This document shows, piece by piece, positions 1 through 4,429 of a stretch of 7,141 nt of DNA. Position 1 is the stretch's first letter. Each line of letters opens with the position of its first letter. Position numbers and translations under genes: made by a program. The notes under the pieces were generated by a model. It had not been told where the DNA came from. It did not search any database and saw nothing but the letters and a program-made list of their open reading frames with translations. The stretch comes from an uncultured Desulfobacterales bacterium. Lineage in GTDB: Bacteria > Desulfobacterota > Desulfobacteria > Desulfobacterales > G020354645. The DNA lies in the NCBI GenBank assembly GCA_947259865.1, contig CAMYNZ010000194.1:1-7141 (forward strand), written 5' to 3'.

Positions 1-26
1 TGGGGAATAAATAGGGAAGAAATTTG

Positions 27-1346
27 TTATTTTAATAGCCACTCCCAAACCGGTACAATCTCAAGTGTTTTTTCCCCAACACGCTCAACCTGTTTATGTG
101 AATCCGTTAATATGATTCCTTTATTAATCTTCAGTTCACGCAATCCTGATAACAGAGCTTTTTTTTCACGGCTAAAAGTATCGATCTGACTCAAATCATG
201 GCAGACTTGAATCAAATGCCATTTTCTGTTTTTTTTAATCAGGAAATCGACCTCGTGTCCTCTGACAGATTTATAGTAGAAGATGGGATATCCCCTTCTT
301 CTTAACTCCAAGAAAACCAGATTTTCTAAAAGCCGCCCTTTGTTCTCTGAAAATTTGAAGGTAAGATAATTGTGCAACCCCACATCGATTAAATAAAACT
401 TTTTGGGATTCACCTGCCTTTTTCTGACTGATTCGGAAAACAGTTCCACAAAAAAACCAAAGAATGAGTCTTGAATGTATCTGGCAAAGTAGCTCAAGGT
501 GGTACGTGAAACATTTATTCCTCTGGATTTAAAGTCATTCTCAATCTTTGAAAAGCTGATTGACGATGAAATGTTCATCATTAATGTGCTTAACCATTGC
601 TTTAATAGATTTGTATTTTTAATATGGTACCGGTCCACCAGATCCTTGTAAAAAATGGTGTTGTAATAGTCCTGAAGTATACGGCTTTTGGTCGATTTAT
701 CTTCAACAAAGGTGACCTCAGGATAGCCTCCGGAAAAAAAATATTCTTCATATAGTTGCTTTATTCGATGTCTCGTTTTCCCATACAGCAGATTTTTCTG
801 CGCTTTTATTCCCCTGGCGATGATGAACTCCTTAAACGAGAATGGAAATACTTCATAGGTCAGGGTTCTTCCTCTCAATGCAGTTGCAATTTCACGACCC
901 AACAAACTCGAATTCGAGCCTGTGATAAAGATAGGCAGGCCCCTGTCATTCAGCCTCCTTACATATCTTTCCCAGCCGGATATATTCTGAATTTCATCAA
1001 AAAAGATAATTGGGTTGGATTTTTTCTCATACAGTTCAAAATAAGCATCTAAAATGCCCTGGAGATCCTCTCCGCTCATCGGCAGGATGCGCTCGTCTTC
1101 AAAATTAATATAGAGAATGTCGGTTATATCGATCTTTTTTTTCATCAACTCTTTCATGATCTGAAAAACAAAATAGGTCTTGCCCGCCCGACGCGGTCCG
1201 ATAATTGTGATGACCTTGTTAATGCGGGAATCAAGTATCGATAGATCAAACAACCCTTTTCGTTCTATTAGATCGGGAAGAGGTGAATCGTGAAATTCCT
1301 TGACGATAATTTTAAAATATTCCTTTTGCATTGAAATGTTCGCCAT
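27..1346 (-). CDS. AAA-type ATPase with C-terminal DUF4143 domain (COG1373-like)
   Basis: Complete 439-residue protein, probably cytoplasmic, with no signal peptide or membrane segment. The N-terminal ATPase domain has a Walker A motif GPRRAGKT (residues 50-57), a Walker B motif IIFFDEIQ (113-120), a sensor-1-like ITGSNSSLL (141-149) and arginines in LRGR (157-160) that could serve as fingers. The linker motif SGGYPE (205-210) and FYKDLVDRY (232-240) mark the start of the DUF4143 half. The C-terminal part (about 338-415) has the layout of a PD-(D/E)XK nuclease-like fold: E341, then E365-V-D367, then Q380-V-C382 where active nucleases carry E-x-K. Length and domain order match the usual AAA_14/DUF4143 family, whose biological role is not established. 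ATP binding is safe to infer; the substrate is unknown. Start choice is uncertain: at Met1 the AAGG-type ribosome site touches the ATG, while Met6 (1331-1329) lies about 14 bases beyond AAGGA. It is divergent from the operon at 2296 and has no visible partner gene. Confidence 0.93.
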   Translation of the reverse strand: MANISMQKEYFKIIVKEFHDSPLPDLIERKGLFDLSILDSRINKVITIIGPRRAGKTYFVFQIMKELMKKKIDITDILYINFEDERILPMSGEDLQGILDAYFELYEKKSNPIIFFDEIQNISGWERYVRRLNDRGLPIFITGSNSSLLGREIATALRGRTLTYEVFPFSFKEFIIARGIKAQKNLLYGKTRHRIKQLYEEYFFSGGYPEVTFVEDKSTKSRILQDYYNTIFYKDLVDRYHIKNTNLLKQWLSTLMMNISSSISFSKIENDFKSRGINVSRTTLSYFARYIQDSFFGFFVELFSESVRKRQVNPKKFYLIDVGLHNYLTFKFSENKGRLLENLVFLELRRRGYPIFYYKSVRGHEVDFLIKKNRKWHLIQVCHDLSQIDTFSREKKALLSGLRELKINKGIILTDSHKQVERVGEKTLEIVPVWEWLLK

Positions 1347-1359
1347 CCTTTTTGAATTA

Positions 1360-1395
1360 TATATAAAACAAAAAACTATATTTTTGTTTTATATA
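1360..1395. promoter_or_regulatory. Perfect 15-bp inverted repeat upstream of the ATPase gene
   Basis: The arms at 1360-1374 and 1381-1395 are perfect reverse complements (tatataaaacaaaaa and tttttgttttatata) around a six-base spacer, actata. The repeat ends 14 bases upstream of the ATPase Met1 codon. A perfect -10-like TATAAT on the minus strand (1361-1356) touches its gene-proximal end, though no good -35 is present at normal spacing. The symmetry fits a dimeric repressor operator covering the promoter, or an AT-rich hairpin in the leader. Symmetry and position are seen; the regulatory role is inferred. Confidence 0.55.
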
Positions 1396-1449
1396 AAAAA
1401 CAGATAATTATGTCAAGCTGATTTTTTTATCCCGGATTTTATACAAACT

Positions 1450-1467
1450 GCAGCACTGGCAGCACTG
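1450..1467. repeat. Tandem 9-mer, two perfect copies
   Basis: The unit gcagcactg occurs twice back to back (1450-1458 and 1459-1467). It is GC-richer than the surrounding AT-rich spacer. It may be simple slippage duplication or a pair of protein-binding half sites on one DNA face; nothing in the sequence decides. Confidence 0.6.
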
Positions 1468-1479
1468 AGTCGGACCACC

Positions 1480-1498
1480 ATAACTAGCCGATAACTAG
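1480..1498. repeat. Spaced 8-mer direct repeat
   Basis: The octamer ataactag occurs at 1480-1487 and again at 1491-1498, separated by ccg, so the repeat period is 11 bases. That is close to one helical turn, which would place both copies on the same DNA face. It lies 12 bases after the tandem 9-mer. Function unknown. Confidence 0.5.
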
Positions 1499-1612
1499 AG
1501 AAATAAATTTAAAATCAGGCTTAATTTTGAGCTTAAACGGTCGATTTTGATGGAAAAAAGGGGCGTTTAAGGTTGGGATGCCGGAAGAAGGTATTCTCGG
1601 CTGCATTATCTG

Positions 1613-1927
1613 TTAAGCTGTTTTAAGTGAAGCATGGTCGGGGCGCCCAGACTTGTCAGCCTCAGGCTGATTTGAATCGCCGACCCTTTGAATTCCATCA
1701 TTCTGGTTGTGGGGTTGGTGGTTCTTCCTCACTTTACCAGGTCGCTTGTCATGTCCGCTATTCATTAATGTGGTGCATTTTGAATTTGAATTCACCTTTC
1801 TTTTCTCTTCATTGAATTGTCTTATCCCTATGTAGCTCGCTGATAATCGCATAAAATCATAGACGTCTTTCCTTTGATCAGGTGTAATTAAAAGCATGAA
1901 TTTTAGGAAAAACTCGAAATAATCCAC
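1613..1927 (-). CDS. Doubtful small ORF, hypothetical protein
   Basis: A 104-codon frame on the minus strand, starting with GTG at 1927 and ending in TAA. The first part (residues 1-45) reads like real protein, with a hydrophobic aromatic stretch (DYFEFFLKFMLLI) followed by a mixed charged helix-like segment. The second part (about 46-104) is rich in N, Q, H, K, D and P and looks disordered or non-coding. No Shine-Dalgarno precedes GTG 1927 or the internal ATG at residue 11. The frame stays open upstream of the GTG, which fits a truncated remnant as well as a small gene. I recognise no family. It could be a chance ORF, a decayed gene or a small accessory protein; weak support only. Confidence 0.2.
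   Translation of the reverse strand: MDYFEFFLKFMLLITPDQRKDVYDFMRLSASYIGIRQFNEEKRKVNSNSKCTTLMNSGHDKRPGKVRKNHQPHNQNDGIQRVGDSNQPEADKSGRPDHASLKTA
1656..1670. repeat. Perfect short palindrome, 6-bp arms
   Basis: tcagcc, a three-base loop tca, then ggctga: a perfect hairpin-capable palindrome. It is not followed by a T run on either strand, so it is not a convincing intrinsic terminator. It falls inside the doubtful minus-strand ORF. Confidence 0.4.
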
Positions 1928-1942
1928 GAATAAGGCTATAAT
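1914..1942 (+). promoter_or_regulatory. Candidate sigma70-type promoter
   Basis: A perfect -10 box TATAAT (1937-1942) lies 17 bases after TCGAAA (1914-1919), which matches four of six positions of the -35 consensus. Transcription would start near 1949, just before the decayed coding region, and would reach the operon at 2296 after a leader of about 350 bases. The spacing is ideal, but one AT-rich match in a long spacer can arise by chance. It may be the relic promoter of the broken gene that follows. Confidence 0.3.
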
Positions 1943-1960
1943 TGATCTAGAAAAACAACC

Positions 1961-2200
1961 ATGGAAAAGGAGCGTTTCGATTTAATAAAACAAGCGACAG
2001 CCTCTATCCTTTATTAACCGTTCAGGAAACGCCCCGTCACATCTTGACCCTGCCCAAAGGATTAATTGAAGTCTCGAGCTTATATGAGCAACATTCCATG
2101 AAGTATGGTCGCCAGGGGATAGGGACTTCAGATTAAAGTTTTTGATAAGTTGGACAATGAGTATAAATATGAGTTTGCCCTGATGCATGCCCGAATCTAA
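1961..2200 (+). pseudogene. Decayed coding remnant, two apparent frameshifts
   Basis: Three consecutive stretches translate into protein-like sequence, but not in one frame. ATG 1961 opens MEKERFDLIKQATASIL and stops at 2015-2017. From about 2008 another frame continues with PLLTVQETPRHILTL and later LYEQHSMKYGRQ, stopping at 2134-2136. From 2135 the first frame resumes with KVFDKLDNEYKYEFALMHAR and stops at 2198-2200. Joined, they would make about 80 residues. The last piece resembles, in my reading, the helix before the HTH in HigA/XRE-type antitoxins (pattern like YDELEPEYELARALIEARI), but the HTH itself is absent, so a 3' truncation would also be needed. The remaining pieces match no family I know. 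Coding character is judged by eye; a chance arrangement is possible. Confidence 0.32.
1969..2035. repeat. Imperfect inverted repeat with GGGGCGTTT-like arms
   Basis: ggagcgtttc (1969-1978) pairs with gaaacgcccc (2026-2035) at nine of ten positions around a 47-base loop. A third copy of the motif, ggggcgttt, lies at 1560-1568 in direct orientation. There its context atggaaaaaaggggcgttt closely matches atggaaaaggagcgttt at 1961-1977. The copies could be ends of a small decayed element, but no target-site duplication was found. Confidence 0.35.
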
Positions 2201-2277
2201 ATGCAATTCCTGATTCTATTCCCGAAAAACTCCGGGGCTCCTTTTTTAGAAGGCTAATTTCTGAAATAGGAGATAAA

Positions 2278-2284
2278 AAGGAGG
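2278..2284 (+). promoter_or_regulatory. Ribosome binding site of the binding-protein gene
   Basis: AAGGAGG, a near-perfect Shine-Dalgarno, ends 11 bases before ATG 2296. The spacing is a little long. An out-of-frame ATG at 2286 lies only one base after the motif and would open a short competing frame, but it is too close for efficient initiation. ATG 2296 is chosen because it begins a clear signal peptide. Confidence 0.75.
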
Positions 2285-2295
2285 AATGAACGCAA

Positions 2296-4428
2296 ATGAA
2301 AAAGATTCTATATTTTTTATTCTTAGGTCTCTGTATGGCGTCGGTCAGTTATGGTACTGAGCAGGAGTCATCAGTCAAGACAAGAATGATAGTAGTCGAC
2401 AGCTATCACAAGGAGTATCAATGGTCGCAACATATCAATAAGGGGCTTTGCGCAGCATTACTCAAGCTTGGATATTTAGACAACAATGACCAGGTTACCG
2501 CCTTTAATCAGAAGGATTATTCAGAGAGTGCAAGGGTTGTTATCAAACGGCTCTGGATGGACACGAAAAGAAAAAAAACAAAAGAGGAATTGGCGGAATC
2601 GACCTTTAAAATAACTCAAATTATAAAGAAGTTTAAGCCCGATCTGATCTTCCTCGGCGATGACAACGCTGCTAATTATATCGGCAACCAATTTCTGGAT
2701 ACAGACATTCCCATTGTCTTCTGGGGAGTAAATAATACCCCTGTAAAGTATGGGCTTGTGAATAATGCGGAAAAGCCGGGCCACAATGTGACTGGTGTTT
2801 ATCAGACCACATATTACAAGGAAAGTTTACAGCTGTTACAAGCCATTGTGCCGCACGTAAAGACCTTTGCTGTGTTGTCCGATGACACCACAACGGGAAG
2901 GATCCACAACAAGGCCATACAGCATCTTGACCGAAAAGGGATGCTCCCTCTAAAATTAGTTAAGATTGTGGCCACCAATGACTACGAAGACTGGAAAAAA
3001 AAAGCCCTCGAACTCCAGGATAAAGTGGATGCCTTTTTTATTGCCTCATCTAACGGCTTGAAAGATAGCGGTGGTATTACAGTTTCGAATGAGGAGGCTG
3101 CGAGATGGTACATTGCTCACATAAAAATTCCAGAGGCTGTAGGCTTCAGATACCGCGTCGAACAAGGCTGGTTATGTGCCGCCGATGATTCAGGATACAA
3201 TCAGGGATATGAGGCTGTGCTTATTGCTCATGATATTCTGGCTAAAGGTGCCAATCCAGCCCTCTACCCTCCTCGCACGCCTAAACGCGGGCCATTGATG
3301 GTTAATAAACAACGGGCCAAAATGCTTGGGATCACGCTGACAAAAAATATGGGCATTGAGGAATATATAGAAACAGCATCCGCCTTAAAGCAACAAAAAC
3401 CGAAAAAAAAGAAAATAATGGTAGTGGACAGCTATCATAAAGGGTTTTTCATATCCGTTGAGACCTCTAAGGGCTTTTGTGCCGCTATGCACAAGCTTGG
3501 ATATTTCGACAACAGGGATCAGATAGCCGAATACATCAAGGATGATTATGTGGAAACATCAGGGGCCATTATTAAAAAGTTGTGGATGGATACAAAAAGA
3601 AAAACCAAAAAATTAGAAATAGAATCAATCAGTATAGAAGTATACAGTAGAGTCAAAGACTTTCACCCCGATTTGCTATTTCTAGGAGAAGACAATGCGG
3701 CCAGATATATCGGCTCCAAGTTCCTCGATTCCAACATCAAGATAGTTTTCTGGGGAGTTAACAATACTCCGGTAAAATATGGCCTGGTGGATAGTATGGA
3801 TAAACCAGGCCACAATGTGACCGGGGTGTATCAACCCGGGTACTATGTTGAAGGTTTGAAGCTGTTAAAAATTTTGGTTCCAGGTATAAAAACATTTGCT
3901 GTGTTATCAGATGCGACCCCAAGTGGAAGGTCGCATGCTAAAAAAATCCAATTTTTTTCTCGTAAAGGATCACTTCCAGTCAAATTATTCGAAACCGTAG
4001 TGACAAACGACTACGAGTTATGGAAAAAAAAGGCACTGGAACTTCAAGCCAATGTGGATGCCTTTTTTTTAGCCCAGTATTCTGGTTTGAAAGACGCAAA
4101 TGGGATACGTGTATCGAATACAGATGTCGAAAAATGGTACCTCACGCATATAAAAATTCCCGAAGCCGTGGGATTTAAATCTCTTGTTGAACATGGGATG
4201 TTATGTGCAGCCGATGATTCTTCTTACAATCAGGGGTATGAAGCAGCCTTCATGGCTCATGATATTATCGCCAATGGAGCAAATCCAGCCACTCAACCTC
4301 CACGCGCACCAAAGCGCGGACCGTTTATCGTAAACAGGCAAAGAGCCAAAATGCTTGAAATCACACTCGATGAAATCATGGGATTCGAAGTATATATTGA
4401 GGAAGCGTCTGCATTGAAAGCAGGGTAG
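2296..4428 (+). CDS. Exported tandem substrate-binding protein, two ABC_sub_bind-like domains
   Basis: A 710-residue protein. The start MKK plus a hydrophobic stretch (residues 4-17) forms a signal peptide, with likely cleavage after G20 (SYG/T). C13 lacks a proper lipobox, so it is probably soluble in the periplasm. Two binding domains follow, residues 30-365 and 373-708, joined by a lysine-rich linker. Each resembles PF04392 (ABC transporter substrate-binding, type I periplasmic fold) with landmarks VVDSYHK (33-39 and 376-382), VFWGVNNTPVKYGLV, KPGHNVTGVYQ, WKKKALELQ, CAADDS.YNQGYEA and KRGP..VN.QRAKML. The usual family member has one such domain of about 330 residues, so this is an internal duplication. 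No permease or ATPase gene is adjacent. The next gene, a sensor kinase, starts one base after the stop, so a role in ligand sensing is more likely than uptake (inference). The ligand is unknown. PF04392 proteins elsewhere bind varied small molecules, aromatic amino acids among them. Confidence 0.9.
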   Translation: MKKILYFLFLGLCMASVSYGTEQESSVKTRMIVVDSYHKEYQWSQHINKGLCAALLKLGYLDNNDQVTAFNQKDYSESARVVIKRLWMDTKRKKTKEELAESTFKITQIIKKFKPDLIFLGDDNAANYIGNQFLDTDIPIVFWGVNNTPVKYGLVNNAEKPGHNVTGVYQTTYYKESLQLLQAIVPHVKTFAVLSDDTTTGRIHNKAIQHLDRKGMLPLKLVKIVATNDYEDWKKKALELQDKVDAFFIASSNGLKDSGGITVSNEEAARWYIAHIKIPEAVGFRYRVEQGWLCAADDSGYNQGYEAVLIAHDILAKGANPALYPPRTPKRGPLMVNKQRAKMLGITLTKNMGIEEYIETASALKQQKPKKKKIMVVDSYHKGFFISVETSKGFCAAMHKLGYFDNRDQIAEYIKDDYVETSGAIIKKLWMDTKRKTKKLEIESISIEVYSRVKDFHPDLLFLGEDNAARYIGSKFLDSNIKIVFWGVNNTPVKYGLVDSMDKPGHNVTGVYQPGYYVEGLKLLKILVPGIKTFAVLSDATPSGRSHAKKIQFFSRKGSLPVKLFETVVTNDYELWKKKALELQANVDAFFLAQYSGLKDANGIRVSNTDVEKWYLTHIKIPEAVGFKSLVEHGMLCAADDSSYNQGYEAAFMAHDIIANGANPATQPPRAPKRGPFIVNRQRAKMLEITLDEIMGFEVYIEEASALKAG
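2383..4419 (+). repeat. Intragenic tandem duplication, two 336-codon units
   Basis: Unit 1 is 2383-3390 and unit 2 is 3412-4419, with a constant offset of 1029 bases (343 codons). By hand I count about 211 identical residues of 336 (roughly 63%) with no gap needed anywhere. Nucleotide blocks such as caagcttggatattt are shared exactly, while most third positions differ, so the duplication is old and under protein-level constraint. The spacer between units is 21 bases encoding QQKPKKK. Confidence 0.9.
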
Positions 4429-4429
4429 A

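Larger units (their letters stand above)
1347..2295. other. Long intergenic region between divergent genes, with possible gene remnants
   Basis: About 950 bases lie between the minus-strand ATPase and the plus-strand binding-protein operon. From 1396 to 1612 I see only AT-rich sequence with two short direct repeats. From 1613 to 1927 there is one doubtful minus-strand ORF. From 1961 to 2200 protein-like fragments occur on the plus strand in two frames. From 2201 to 2295 lies the operon leader, ending in a ribosome binding site. No tRNA, rRNA, CRISPR array, riboswitch class or convincing intrinsic terminator was recognised. The size and patchwork character suggest a site of past insertion and decay. 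Confidence 0.6.

Noticed and set aside
756..1052. 98-codon ORF on the plus strand
   Set aside because: It lies wholly antisense within the ATPase gene, whose motifs are clear; a shadow frame with no family features.
1360..1395. CRISPR repeat or intrinsic terminator reading of the inverted repeat
   Set aside because: There is a single copy only, with no spacer array, and the stem is almost entirely A:T, unlike a terminator stem.
1635..1720. tRNA-Pro-like 3' end on the minus strand (CGCCCCGACCA preceded by GATTCAAATC)
   Set aside because: The acceptor-like end and T-loop-like string are suggestive, but there are about 22 extra bases between them, no matching 5' acceptor strand, and no D or anticodon arm.
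1627..1815. 62-codon ORF on the plus strand
   Set aside because: Rich in Cys, Ser and Gly without any recognisable domain, opposite another doubtful frame, and no ribosome site.
2142..2167. Promoter candidate TTGATA with TATAAA
   Set aside because: The boxes are good individually, but the spacing is only 14 bases, too short for a normal sigma70 promoter.
1982..2206. 74-codon ORF on the minus strand
   Set aside because: The opposite strand reads far more protein-like across the same bases, so this is most likely antisense to the decayed remnant.
2221..2247. Possible intrinsic terminator before the operon (cccg/cggg stem followed by a T6 run)
   Set aside because: The stem is only four base pairs with an eight-base loop and is separated from the T run by several bases; too weak to call.
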